NCBI GenBank assembly: GCA_017961705.1
Contig: JAGCWT010000246.1
Coordinates: 1-33,540 of the forward strand
Source of the DNA: Treponema sp.
GTDB taxonomy: Bacteria; Spirochaetota; Spirochaetia; Treponematales; Treponemataceae
Length of the DNA: 33,540 nt
Direction of reading: 5' to 3'
Shown here: in pieces, positions 17,221 through 24,569 of the stretch
Layout of the letters: every line of letters starts with the position of its first letter
Position numbering within the stretch: position 1 is the stretch's first letter
Program-made: the position numbers and the translations under genes
Notes under the pieces: generated by a model
What the model saw: the letters and a program-made list of their open reading frames with translations, nothing else
Databases searched by the model: none
Told to the model about the DNA's origin: nothing

Positions 17221-17271
17221 TAGGCTTAAATCGAGTAAGCTGCTAAGATTTAATTCAACATGAACCTATGC

Positions 17272-17814
17272 CTATATTCTGCTACAGAAGTCTTCAATTT
17301 GGCTCTTGTGTGCCAAGAGGTCGTTTTTGTTTTCTACGGACGTAAAGCCAATGCGGTCTGTAGACTCAATTTCCAAGTGGCCGTAGAAATGCTCTATAGT
17401 CTGGATTAGGCGCTCACACTCCTGCATTCCGGGGCCCGTGCGCAAGACCATGGAATAGCCTTTTTTGCCGGCGCTTAACTTTGCATGAGGTTCATGGGTG
17501 TTGCACCAAGGAGTCCAGCGGTCTATAAAAGCCTTGTACTGGCCGGGAACATCTGCCCAGTAAGAAGGTGCGCAAGAAACTATCACATCCGCCTTTTCAA
17601 ATTCCAAAACAAGACTGTTAAAGTCGTCATCAAAGCTTGAACATTTGGCGGTTTTGTGGCAGCTTCTGCATCCTTTGCAAAATTCAACCTTGAAGTCTCC
17701 AATGCAGACTTTCTTTACGGAATACTTTTCCTGTATGCATTCAGCAACAAGATTCACCATTTCTGCCGTTGCCCCATTTTTTACCGGGCTACAGTTAATT
17801 ACAAGCGCATTCAT
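17272..17814 (-). CDS. Flavodoxin-like NAD(P)H/FMN oxidoreductase with Cys cluster
   Basis: The 180-residue protein belongs to the NADPH-dependent FMN reductase / iron-sulfur flavoprotein group. ALVINCSPVKNGATAEMV is the phosphate-binding loop for FMN, and DVIVSCAPSYWADVPGQYKA the second flavin-contact strand, followed by FIDRW. Four cysteines at 46, 49, 52 and 58 (FCKGCRSCHKTAKC) resemble the cluster of iron-sulfur flavoproteins, though many members keep only part of it and bind no metal. I chose ATG 17814 because it overlaps the stop of the preceding gene as ATGA; an in-frame codon at 17862 would add 16 residues inside that gene. The substrate is unknown. Confidence 0.87.
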   Translation of the reverse strand: MNALVINCSPVKNGATAEMVNLVAECIQEKYSVKKVCIGDFKVEFCKGCRSCHKTAKCSSFDDDFNSLVLEFEKADVIVSCAPSYWADVPGQYKAFIDRWTPWCNTHEPHAKLSAGKKGYSMVLRTGPGMQECERLIQTIEHFYGHLEIESTDRIGFTSVENKNDLLAHKSQIEDFCSRI

Positions 17815-18443
17815 TTTTTTACAAACAGGCTGTTTATCCTGTCTTCCATTTGGTCTGTCCATACTTCTGATTTTTCCCCTTCGCCCTTTCTGTAAAAGAC
17901 GCCTACATCTTTTATTGTGTAGCTTTTTTGGATATTTTCAAAATTGATTTCGTAAAAATGCCCCGGAAGAAAATCAGACTCTACATAAACTTCAAAACCG
18001 TCAATATAAAAAACAAAGGCTGCTATTTTATAATCCTGCTTGTTGTAAAACTTGAACGCCTTGTCGTATTCACCGCCTATTACAAGCCCCTCATTTATCT
18101 TTACTATTGGGAAGTCGCCTTTTTCCAACTCCTCTGCCACTTCACTGCTTTCAATTTCCTGAACCGTATAGTTGTGGATGCGCTCAGACTCAATCCTGCT
18201 TTCCTGGTTGAACATTTTTATAGCACAGAACGTTAAGTAAATGGAATATATCAAATACAAGACAAAAAGTATGAAGCATAAATTAAGGCAGGAAAAAACG
18301 ATTATCCCCTTTTTGCTTTTGCGCCTTATGCTTTTTACCAATCCCACAACCAAGATTGCCGGAAGAAGAATAAAAATTAAGCCGCTAAGGACATAACCTA
18401 TGGCGGGATATTTTTCTATTATTTGCATAATGGTCAGTGTCAT
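17811..18443 (-). CDS. Hypothetical two-helix membrane protein
   Basis: I do not recognise this 210-residue protein. Two membrane helices are clear (about 15-36, YVLSGLIFILLPAILVVGLV, and about 46-72, GIIVFSCLNLCFILFVLYLI), with a basic cytoplasmic loop RRKSKK between them. The remaining 135 residues form one soluble domain with alternating strands (AAFVFYIDGFEVYVESDFLP, GHFYEINFENI). AGGAG five bases before ATG 18443 fixes the start. It overlaps the flavodoxin gene by four bases, so the two are co-translated. Confidence 0.75.
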   Translation of the reverse strand: MTLTIMQIIEKYPAIGYVLSGLIFILLPAILVVGLVKSIRRKSKKGIIVFSCLNLCFILFVLYLIYSIYLTFCAIKMFNQESRIESERIHNYTVQEIESSEVAEELEKGDFPIVKINEGLVIGGEYDKAFKFYNKQDYKIAAFVFYIDGFEVYVESDFLPGHFYEINFENIQKSYTIKDVGVFYRKGEGEKSEVWTDQMEDRINSLFVKK

Positions 18444-18515
18444 AAACTCTCCTCAATTTTTTTTCCAAATATAGAGGGTTTTTGCAAAAGTTGCAAGAGA
18501 GAACGGCGCTAACAC

Positions 18516-18682
18516 GGGAATCAGTTTTGGGCTCCACTACCAGAAAAATCTGGCTGAAAATCCAGTGGGTTGTTTGCAACAACCACGTGCGGCGGTAATA
18601 AGACTTCCGCTCACTTCGTTCGCTCCGCGCAAATGGATTTTCATCCAGATTTTTCTTCCCGTTGCGCCCAAACCTGATTCCC
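18516..18682. repeat. Nested palindromic element, copy 1
   Basis: Outer arms GGGAATCAGTTTTGGGC (18516-18532) and GCCCAAACCTGATTCCC (18666-18682) match at 16 of 17 positions. Inner arms starting AGAAAAATCTGGCTGAAAAT (18542-18564) and ending CATCCAGATTTTTCT (18634-18656) match at 22 of 23. A third hairpin, GGTTGTT with AACAACC, lies at 18568-18584. The centre carries GGCGGTAATAAGACTTCCGC and TTCGTTCGCTCCGC, which resemble the centre of the element at 24703-24856. Confidence 0.75.
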
Positions 18683-18819
18683 GGCTGCTTTGCATAAGAA
18701 CCCCAATTCTTGGCACAAACGGAGTCATTATATGTCGGTTGGTGAGCGTAGTCGAACCACGACCCGATAATCTGCTTAAAAATACGCTCCAAGAAAAAAA
18801 AGCATTTATAAAAAAAGCG

Positions 18820-18853
18820 TGATATAATGAAAGAGATTATTTTTTCCATGGAG
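18820..18853 (+). promoter_or_regulatory. Extended -10 promoter and ribosome site of the GH16 gene
   Basis: TGATATAAT (18820-18828) is a consensus -10 with the TGn extension; no good -35 is visible, as is usual for extended -10 promoters. GGAG at 18850-18853 is spaced correctly for ATG 18859. Confidence 0.6.
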
Positions 18854-18858
18854 ATTTT

Positions 18859-19668
18859 ATGGTAAGGGCTAATTTTTGGGTTTTGACGGCGGTCTTAATG
18901 CAGGCTTTGTTTTTTTCTTGCGGGCAGGGGGTAAAGTCACCGGATTTTGTAAAAGACATGAGGCTGGTATGGAGCGACGAGTTCAATGGGGAAAGCGAAT
19001 GTCCTGACGAGGGAAACTGGAACTGGAGCGAAGGAGCTCACGGCTGGGGCAATTCAGAGGCTCAGAACTACACCAAGGAAAGGGCAAACTCTTACGTGAG
19101 CAAGGGCAGCCTAAAAATTGTTGCGCTAAAGGATGCAAAGGGCAAGTGGACTAGCGCAAGGCTTAATTCGCGCTGGAAAAAGGCTTTTACTTACGGCTAC
19201 ATAGAATTTAGGGCAAAGGTTCCTGTGCAAAAGGGTTCATGGCCTGCCCTCTGGATGATGAGCGACAAGGCTGAATACGGTCAGTGGCCACGTTCTGGCG
19301 AGATAGACATTATGGAACACGCTGCAAGCACTTGGCAAGACAAAACTTACGGTACTGCCCACTGCAAGGCTGGATACGGAGGAAACCCTGTAAAAAGCGA
19401 GTATATAATAGTAGAAAATATTGATAAAAAATGGCACACCTACGGAGTCCGCTGGACAGAGGATGCCATCACTTGGTACTGCGACGGAGAGGCATTTTCT
19501 GAGTACAAAAATCCCCACGATGCACAAAAGAGCGAAAACAGCTGGCCCTTTGACAAAGACTTCTATGTGATAATCAACCTTGCAATGGGAGGTAGCCTTG
19601 GTGGAAGCATACCCAAAGAGCTAGAATCTTGCCAAATGGAAGTGGACTACGTAAGGTGGTACCAGTAA
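18859..19668 (+). CDS. GH16 family beta-glucanase (laminarinase-like) lipoprotein
   Basis: The protein has 269 residues. The signal peptide ends FFSC with a lipobox Cys at 21, so the enzyme should be tethered to a membrane and face outward or into the periplasm. The body is a single GH16 domain: LVWSDEFNGESECPDEGNW at the start, GYIEFRAKVP and GSWPALWMM in the middle, and the active site SGEIDIMEH, in which Glu148, Asp150 and Glu153 match the E-x-D-x-x-E nucleophile/acid-base triad of the laminarinase branch. INLAMGGSLGGS and VDYVRWYQ close the fold, as expected. It hydrolyses beta-1,3 or mixed beta-1,3/1,4-glucans in characterised relatives. No other carbohydrate gene is near. Confidence 0.93.
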   Translation: MVRANFWVLTAVLMQALFFSCGQGVKSPDFVKDMRLVWSDEFNGESECPDEGNWNWSEGAHGWGNSEAQNYTKERANSYVSKGSLKIVALKDAKGKWTSARLNSRWKKAFTYGYIEFRAKVPVQKGSWPALWMMSDKAEYGQWPRSGEIDIMEHAASTWQDKTYGTAHCKAGYGGNPVKSEYIIVENIDKKWHTYGVRWTEDAITWYCDGEAFSEYKNPHDAQKSENSWPFDKDFYVIINLAMGGSLGGSIPKELESCQMEVDYVRWYQ

Positions 19669-19743
19669 TTTTTTTTATTTTTATGCGGCACTTTTTTATG
19701 CAGAACAAATGCGCCTCAAAAAGAACACTTACCTATTTTTGAA

Positions 19744-19842
19744 GGGGCTTTGCGGGGTTCCGCGGGTCCCTGCCCGCTCCATTGCTGGCGCAACGGCAAC
19801 GGGTTGCAAGCAACCCTGCCGCCCCTCCAATCCCTGCCGCGC
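19744..19842 (+). repeat. GC-rich dispersed repeat, copy B
   Basis: GGGGCTTTGCGGGGTTCCGC ... CCGCTCCATTGC ... GCCGCCCCTCCAATCCCTGC lies in the 259-base gap between the convergent GH16 and YcxB-like genes. An extra small palindrome (CGGGTTGC, then GCAACCC) is inserted in its right half compared with copies C and D. Confidence 0.65.
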
Positions 19843-19927
19843 CGGGGGCTGCTATGTCCCTATAAGAAGTCCAGGACTCTTCCGGTAAGGTAAATGGAGT
19901 AGCTTCAAAAACATGCAGGGCTTTTAC

Positions 19928-20437
19928 CTATTTCTTGCCCTTGGCGTAGTGTTCCTTTATGAAGCTTTCAATCTGCGCCTCTTCTTCTTTTGAAGAAAAG
20001 CAGTGGCGGGGGATTAAGATTGCTTTGTGAAGGGCAATGTAGACAGCGATTACGCTCTTTCCAAAAAAGACTTTTAGAATGTCTTCCGTTGTGTAGGTAT
20101 ATGAACCGCGCGCAGAAGCATCTGTAATGCTGCTTTCCGTAAGTGTTAATTCCTGCTCATTCTGTATTGACCTGTCTGATCTGTAGAACTTGGAAATTCT
20201 TCTTGGCCAGTGGACAAAGAAGATGAATGCGTAAAGGAGAAGGGTTATTATTAAAAAGAAAAATTCAGATATTTTTCCCGTCCGTCTAAAAGCCAGAAAG
20301 GAACTAAAAGTTATGAAGGCAATTAGCAAAACAATAAGAATTAAAAGCACTGCCGATCCTGTCTTATGCAAACTATGGTCATAGCAGAATTTCTTATAGT
20401 CCTCTTCGCTTACTTTTACCTTGATTTTGTATTCCAT
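19928..20437 (-). CDS. YcxB-like membrane protein
   Basis: This 169-residue protein resembles the poorly understood YcxB-like family: a short N-terminal soluble strand (YKIKVKVSEEDYKKFCYDH), two membrane helices (AVLLILIVLLIAFITFSSFL, FFFLIITLLLYAFIFF), and a C-terminal pleckstrin-like domain with the usual pattern of TLTESSITDASARGSYTYT, VFFGKSVIAVYIALHKAILI and PRHCFSSKEEEAQIESFI. I place the start at ATG 20437, preceded by GAGGAG. A longer open frame extends to 20602, but its extra 55 residues are translated from a dispersed repeat (it reads SFRTCFGIYES) and should be excluded. Function unknown. Confidence 0.78.
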   Translation of the reverse strand: MEYKIKVKVSEEDYKKFCYDHSLHKTGSAVLLILIVLLIAFITFSSFLAFRRTGKISEFFFLIITLLLYAFIFFVHWPRRISKFYRSDRSIQNEQELTLTESSITDASARGSYTYTTEDILKVFFGKSVIAVYIALHKAILIPRHCFSSKEEEAQIESFIKEHYAKGKK

Positions 20438-20506
20438 ATAAAACTCCTCGCCTGTTTGCGTCTTAGGCAATTTCAAAGGCCATATATTTAGGCATATAGA
20501 TTCATA

Positions 20507-20554
20507 GATTCCGAAACAAGTTCGGAATGACAGTAAAAAAATGACAGTAAAAAA
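20507..20554. repeat. REP-like palindrome (FRTCFGI/SELVSES type) with a 14-base tandem duplication
   Basis: ATTCCGAA ACAAG TTCGGAAT (20508-20528) is a perfect 8-bp palindrome of the very widespread 'TTCCGAA..AAGTTCGGAATGAC' type that yields spurious HSELVSES or SFRTCFGI peptides when translated. Its end has been copied: ATGACAGTAAAAAA occurs twice in tandem (20527-20540 and 20541-20554). It sits upstream of the YcxB-like gene. Confidence 0.75.
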
Positions 20555-20621
20555 ACACCGGGGACTTCTGCGCCAAAGAAAATGCAAACTTGTTGCAAAC
20601 ATGGCGCAGAATCCTTAGTGA

Positions 20622-21857
20622 CTATGCCAAGCAGCCGTCCAAAGCTTCTGTAATTGCCTTTTTGTCCATATTCTGGCCGATTACGCAAAGCTTAATCATG
20701 CGGTCACCCACCTTTTCGTCCCACTCGTCCTTGATGCGGGGGTTTTCTGCAAGGATTTTCTTCTGTTCTGCTGGCGGGCAAGCTGCAATCCACTGTCCTG
20801 AATAACCAGCCTGAATCTGTCTGCCGCTTGTTTCGAATACCCATGCCATGTCTGGTTCGTCGTCAAACCACATGAGCCCCTTGCAGCGGATGATGTTGCG
20901 CGGCCATTTGTCTGCAAAGCTGTCAAGCTTCTGGCGGTTGAATGGCTTACGGCGGTAGTAGACGAAGGTTGCAATTCCGTATTCATCTTCGTCTGCACCG
21001 GAGTCTCCATCGTGCTTGTGTTCGTGATGATGGTGGTGGTGGTCATGTTCATCGTGGTCATCATCATCGTCATCGTGGTGGTGGCCGTGTTCATGTTCAT
21101 GCTCATGTTCATCATGGTCGTGGTCATGCTCGTCATGGTCATCATCGTCATCGTCTTCTTCTTCCTCAAGCTTCTGGCACCAGCCTGCACTTGCGTAGAC
21201 GGTTTCAAAGTCAAAGCTTCCGGTTGCAAGCATGTCTGCAATATCTGCCTTGCCGTGGTCTGTTTCTATAACTTTTACGCCTGGGTGAATGGCATTAATA
21301 ACAGCGCGGACCTTCTTGAATTCATCTTCTGTGACCAAGTCCTTCTTGTTGATTACCAGGGTTGAGCAGAATTCAATCTGCTGGACAAGGAGGGACTCAA
21401 TGTTTTCTTCGTCCATGTCCTTTTTAAGAAGACTGTCACCGCCTGCAAATTCATCCACAAGGCGCTTTGCATCAACAACGCCAATTACGTTGTCCAAGTT
21501 TCCGTTTGAAACCTGCATCAAGGACTGGGCAATAGGCATTGGTTCGCAAACACCGCTTGCCTCAATAAGAATGTAGTCGTATTTTCCGCTCTTTATGAGG
21601 TTTTCTATGTTGCTAACAAGGTCTGTCTTAAGGGTGCAGCAAATGCAGCCGTTTGTAAGCGGAACAATGCTGGAAGTATCCGTAACCTTTGCTCCGTCTG
21701 CAATAAGTTTTGCGTCTACGTTAACTTCGCCAATGTCGTTTACGATTACCGCAACCTTATAGCCCTTCTGGTTGGTAAGGATCTGATTCAAAAGCGTGGT
21801 CTTTCCAGCGCCAAGATAACCGCACAGCAAAGCCATGGGTGTAGTTTTTTTAGCCAT
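20622..21857 (-). CDS. CobW/G3E-family metallochaperone GTPase with long His/Asp tract
   Basis: The 411 residues contain the GTPase P-loop GYLGAGKT (13-20), the metal-binding GCICC (70-74), LIEASGV (98-103), and NKKD (170-173), then the CobW C-terminal domain (FVYYRRKPFNRQKLDSF ... GQWIAACP). Between the two domains, residues 231-285 are almost entirely Glu, Asp and His, with about 20 His. Such tracts bind zinc, nickel or cobalt in relatives, and CobW proteins of the YciC/ZigA group deliver zinc under starvation. AGAGGTAG precedes ATG 21857. No metal transporter or Zur-like gene is in the window, so which metal it handles is open. Confidence 0.92.
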   Translation of the reverse strand: MAKKTTPMALLCGYLGAGKTTLLNQILTNQKGYKVAVIVNDIGEVNVDAKLIADGAKVTDTSSIVPLTNGCICCTLKTDLVSNIENLIKSGKYDYILIEASGVCEPMPIAQSLMQVSNGNLDNVIGVVDAKRLVDEFAGGDSLLKKDMDEENIESLLVQQIEFCSTLVINKKDLVTEDEFKKVRAVINAIHPGVKVIETDHGKADIADMLATGSFDFETVYASAGWCQKLEEEEDDDDDDHDEHDHDHDEHEHEHEHGHHHDDDDDDHDEHDHHHHHHEHKHDGDSGADEDEYGIATFVYYRRKPFNRQKLDSFADKWPRNIIRCKGLMWFDDEPDMAWVFETSGRQIQAGYSGQWIAACPPAEQKKILAENPRIKDEWDEKVGDRMIKLCVIGQNMDKKAITEALDGCLA

Positions 21858-21897
21858 TTTATCTACCTCTTTGGTCTAGCAAATTATTTTCTTCTAT

Positions 21898-21926
21898 AAA
21901 ATACTCATTTTTGAACTTAAAATCAA
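21898..21926 (-). promoter_or_regulatory. Possible promoter of the CobW-like gene
   Basis: On the minus strand, TTGATT (21926-21921), 17 bases, then TATTTT (21903-21898; 4 of 6 to consensus). I saw no clear Zur-type palindrome around it. Confidence 0.4.
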
Positions 21927-21973
21927 CACATTCCGCAGCAATCAGTGCTTCAGAAAGAGATAACAAGTTGAAA

Positions 21974-22140
21974 ATTCAAAATGAGTCAGCGGGTTCCAGT
22001 GACGGATGCCGCAGCAAGATAGAAACATAAAGTAACCTACGCCGGCGAGGAGCCCCGTAAGTAGCCGTAAGGCTATGAGCGTTAGCGAAGGGCGGATGGC
22101 CGGTGACGATATTGAACTTACGGTCGAGTTAGCCATAAAG
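21974..22140. repeat. TCAAAATGAGTCAGCGGGT repeat, copy 1, with unpaired right end
   Basis: TCAAAATGAGTCAGCGGGTT, continuing CCAGTGACGG, is almost identical to the left end of the element at 24570. No matching right arm is found downstream. Instead the block continues into GTAAGTAGCCGTAAGGCTA, GCGTTAGCGAAGGGCGGATG and GCCGGTGACG, repeat-like sequence with small internal palindromes (AGCCGTAAGGCT). Confidence 0.5.
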
Positions 22141-22263
22141 CGGAATGGTAGAGCAAGTAGGATTTCGTCCTAAAAATTTTTTTCAGAAAAATTTACGCAA
22201 ATGTGTCGGATTTTGAATTTTTTTTGATGAATATAAATATGAAGGCAAAAAAAAGGAGTTTAC

Positions 22264-23403
22264 ATGAAATCTTTTGAGTTAAAAACATTTTTACTAAAAA
22301 CGCTTTTTTTACGGACGGTTTTACCGGCGGCTTTTCTTACACTGGCGGTTTTGGCAAGTTTTATGCCGATGGGCTGCAAGTCTTCGGTGGAAGGGCTTTC
22401 CATGCTTGAAGGGGATTTTTCTTGTCCAAGGGCAGAGGATTTTTTTGTTACGGGAGAGGAGTCTTTTCTTGTAAGGTTCAACAAGAGCGTGTCTTGCAAA
22501 GAGGCATTTTTTTGGCGGGCAGAAAGCGGGGAACAGACGAATCTTGTGGCAAGTTCGCAGGATGAAGGCAAAAGCCTTGTCTTTACAAGCCCAGTTCCAA
22601 TGCAGACTGGCGCGGAATACACTTTTAGCGGAATAGTTCAGGACGGGGCTGGAAACACGCTTACGATTACGGTTCCATTTTATGGCTACAACGGGCGGGT
22701 TCCAAGGATTGCCCTGTCGGAAGTGCACGTGGCAAATTCAAAGACGGCCAAGAACAACTGGAAGGCTGAATATGCGGAGCTTCTTGTTCTTACGGATGGA
22801 AACCTTAGCGGTCTTGAGCTTGTATGCACGGGAAGCTACTCTTCAAAAAAAGAGGATGCCGGCATTTACAAGTTTCCGCCGGTGGAAGTTAAGGCTGGGG
22901 AATACATTACGGTTCACCTTTGCAGGAACGAAAGCTACAGCGGGATGAATGATGACGAAGAAGACAATCTTTTGCTTAGCAAGTCGCCCGACAGTTCAAG
23001 CTTGGCATTGGATTTGTGGGCTAATAACGAAAGCAGCGTAACAAAGGCAAGCGATGCAATTCTTGTGCAAAATTCAGCGGACTCAAGTATTCTGGATGCG
23101 GTTCTGTTTGTGGCTGAATCAAGTTCGGGCAAGCGGACGGAATGGAAGACCGGGACAAAGGAATGGCTTGGGGCTATAGAGGCAAGCGGTGTTTGGCAGC
23201 AAAGTGACGGTAGTGCTTCTGCTTCGGAGGAAAGTGCTTTCTGTGGCAGCTGGACTAAGAGTGCCACCACAAAATCTATATGCCGCAAGAACACAAAGGC
23301 TCTTTTGGAAGCGGTAAGGCAGGATAAGGATGCACTGTTAAAAAATGGTAAAGGCTCTTGGGCTGTGGCTTCACCCACTCCGGGGTATGCAAATGGAATA
23401 TAG
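22264..23403 (+). CDS. Lipoprotein with lamin-tail-domain-like region
   Basis: The 379-residue protein has a lipobox FMPMGC (Cys38). An N-terminal Ig-like part (residues 45-145: SFLVRFNKSVSCKEAFFW, GAEYTFSGIVQDGAGNTLTI) looks like a bacterial Big/SbsA-type domain. The second part (150-379) has the layout of a lamin tail domain: RIALSEVHVANSK, YAELLVLTDGNLSGLELVC, FPPVEVKAGEYITVHLC, then ILDAVLFV and the closing SPTPGYAN, which is characteristic. Such domains occur in surface lipoproteins and extracellular nucleases; here no nuclease domain is attached. AAGGAG lies five bases before ATG 22264. The protein ends 27 bases before the convergent DTW gene. Confidence 0.75.
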   Translation: MKSFELKTFLLKTLFLRTVLPAAFLTLAVLASFMPMGCKSSVEGLSMLEGDFSCPRAEDFFVTGEESFLVRFNKSVSCKEAFFWRAESGEQTNLVASSQDEGKSLVFTSPVPMQTGAEYTFSGIVQDGAGNTLTITVPFYGYNGRVPRIALSEVHVANSKTAKNNWKAEYAELLVLTDGNLSGLELVCTGSYSSKKEDAGIYKFPPVEVKAGEYITVHLCRNESYSGMNDDEEDNLLLSKSPDSSSLALDLWANNESSVTKASDAILVQNSADSSILDAVLFVAESSSGKRTEWKTGTKEWLGAIEASGVWQQSDGSASASEESAFCGSWTKSATTKSICRKNTKALLEAVRQDKDALLKNGKGSWAVASPTPGYANGI

Positions 23404-23430
23404 GTGCAGATAATGACGCTTTGCTAAGAT

Positions 23431-24117
23431 TTAGACTTGCAGGTTGGGGATTTCTTTTTTGCGGGTGTACTTCCAGTCGTAGGCGTGGCTTCCGGGGAGG
23501 CCGCTTTCTATGCGCTCATTTTCTTTTGAAAGCTGGAATTCTATCATCTTGCGGAAGATGAACATAAGCGGTTCTGGGGAACATTCGGCTTTTGCAAGTG
23601 AGCAGGTCTGGAGTTCCTTGATTATGTAGTAGCATGACTCGATTGTGCTAACGCAGTAGTCGTAGGGTTCCTTCTTAAAGGTAAAGATGCTTTTGTAGCT
23701 GCCCTTAAACGAAAGCTTTGGAAGGTTGTGAAGGTTCTTGCTAAGGCGTATCATCTTTTTGGAACAGAACCAAGTGGAATCTATGATGATTACAAGAGGC
23801 TGCTTGTTACCAACGGCCTCTTTGAATCCTTGGCGGCCACAGTTCCATGCATCTTCCCCGGGATACATTAGCATGGGAAAGTAGCGCTCGTCATTCAGTA
23901 GGGAATTAAGGCGCTCGTTCTGGGTAAAGTCTATACCCATGATTATTTCGCTTCCGGGAAGACAGATTGATGCAAGACGGCCTGTACCTGTACGCTGCCT
24001 TTTGGCCTCTTTTGGGTGCATAAGAAAGACAAACTTTATGCCACTGTCCACGTCACTTGCGTAGCGGCAATAGCAGTTCGATATGGGTCTAAAACAGCGC
24101 AGGCACAGTTCCCTCAT
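23431..24117 (-). CDS. DTW-domain tRNA-uridine aminocarboxypropyltransferase
   Basis: This 228-residue DTW-domain protein resembles TapT/TuaA-type enzymes, which transfer the 3-amino-3-carboxypropyl group of S-adenosylmethionine to uridine in tRNA (acp3U). Four N-terminal Cys (C5, C8, C15, C17: CLRCFRPISNCYC) form the zinc-knuckle seen in the family. MHPKEAKRQRTGTGRLA and the signature IIIDSTWFCSKKM (D-S-T-W at 113-116) define the fold, and FKKEPYDYCVSTIESCYYII is the conserved C-terminal motif. It begins 14 bases after trxA and is probably co-transcribed with it. Target tRNA position cannot be told from sequence. Confidence 0.88.
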   Translation of the reverse strand: MRELCLRCFRPISNCYCRYASDVDSGIKFVFLMHPKEAKRQRTGTGRLASICLPGSEIIMGIDFTQNERLNSLLNDERYFPMLMYPGEDAWNCGRQGFKEAVGNKQPLVIIIDSTWFCSKKMIRLSKNLHNLPKLSFKGSYKSIFTFKKEPYDYCVSTIESCYYIIKELQTCSLAKAECSPEPLMFIFRKMIEFQLSKENERIESGLPGSHAYDWKYTRKKEIPNLQV

Positions 24118-24131
24118 CTTTGCTACCTGGC

Positions 24132-24446
24132 CTATGCGTTGGCAAGCTCTAAAAGCCTGTCTTTTGAAACTGCACCAACCGCCTGGGAGGCAGCCTTACC
24201 GTCTTTGAACACGATAAAGTTAGGGATGCTCATAACCGCATACTGCTGGGCAATGTTGGGGTTTTCGTCCACATTCACCTTGCAGACCTTGAATTTGCCG
24301 TCCGTCTGTTCGCTAAGTTCTTCCACAACCGGCCCCATCATCTGGCAGGGACCGCACCATGGAGCCCAAAAGTCTACAAGGACAGGAATTTCGCTCTTTA
24401 ATACTTCGCTTTCAAAAGTTCCTTCATTCACCTGAATACTGGCCAT
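24132..24446 (-). CDS. trxA: Thioredoxin
   Basis: The protein has 104 residues, exactly the family length, with VLVDFWAPWCGPCQMMGPVV carrying the canonical WCGPC redox site, the cis-proline motif VMSIPNFIVFKDGK, and VNVDENPNIAQQY. I take ATG 24446, with GGAGG close upstream; a longer frame reaching 24509 would add 21 residues through the promoter region. It reduces cytoplasmic disulfides, normally with a thioredoxin reductase that is not in this window. Confidence 0.96.
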   Translation of the reverse strand: MASIQVNEGTFESEVLKSEIPVLVDFWAPWCGPCQMMGPVVEELSEQTDGKFKVCKVNVDENPNIAQQYAVMSIPNFIVFKDGKAASQAVGAVSKDRLLELANA

Positions 24447-24487
24447 AGGCACCTCCGCATCTTTGCTATTATCTCGTCTCCATATAG

Positions 24488-24516
24488 AATATAATAATTT
24501 AATTTGCAAAAGTCAA
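24488..24516 (-). promoter_or_regulatory. Sigma70-type promoter of trxA
   Basis: On the minus strand, TTGACT (24516-24511), 17 bases, TATATT (24493-24488). Both hexamers and the spacing are identical to the efflux operon promoter at 16911-16939. Confidence 0.7.
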
Positions 24517-24569
24517 AGAAAAGGGCTTGCATAACAAGACTTCAGCATGAAACATCAAATCAAACAGTC

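Larger units (their letters stand above)
16940..17271. other. Gene-free space with two repeat elements between tetR promoter and flavodoxin 3' end
   Basis: No gene is supported here. After about 50 unremarkable bases comes an imperfect palindrome (CCGGCAC, then GTGTCCGG, near 16993-17010), then the three-hairpin element copy 2 (17031-17142), then a GC-rich repeat copy (17144-17220) whose end includes CTACGCC pairing with GGCGTAG (17197-17223). The latter could terminate the flavodoxin transcript, which arrives from the other side. Confidence 0.6.
18444..18858. other. Gene-free space made of palindromic repeats and the GH16 promoter
   Basis: This divergent intergenic region contains a nested palindrome (18516-18682), a second short element (18736-18761, CGGTTGGTGAGCGTAGTCG then AACCACG, of a kind seen dispersed in many genomes), and the promoter of the GH16 gene. 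Open frames through it consist of repeat sequence and are not genes. Confidence 0.6.
21858..22263. other. Gene-free divergent space between cobW-like and LTD-like genes
   Basis: Holds the likely promoter of the CobW-like gene (21898-21926), a repeat-rich block at 21974-22140, and on the right an A/T-rich stretch with TATAAA (22232-22237) and the AAGGAG ribosome site (22253-22258) of the lipoprotein gene. No credible coding frame. Confidence 0.55.

Noticed and set aside
18385..18849. 154-codon minus-strand frame upstream of the two-helix membrane protein
   Set aside because: Made almost wholly of the palindromic elements at 18516-18761; no ribosome site.
19669..19700. Intrinsic terminator after the GH16 gene, suggested by the T-run after the stop
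   Set aside because: The T-run is present, but only the short palindrome TGGTACCA precedes it; no stable stem of adequate length was found.
20438..20602. N-terminal extension of the YcxB-like protein
   Set aside because: Encodes a dispersed repeat peptide (SFRTCFGIYES); the internal ATG at 20437 has GAGGAG at good spacing.
20942..21271. His/Arg-rich open frame on the plus strand opposite the CobW-like gene
   Set aside because: It is the antisense reading of the GAT/CAT codon tract of the GTPase; no ribosome site and no family resemblance.
24447..24509. 21-residue N-terminal extension of thioredoxin
   Set aside because: It runs through the TATATT -10 box of the trxA promoter, and the remaining 104 residues are the canonical thioredoxin length.
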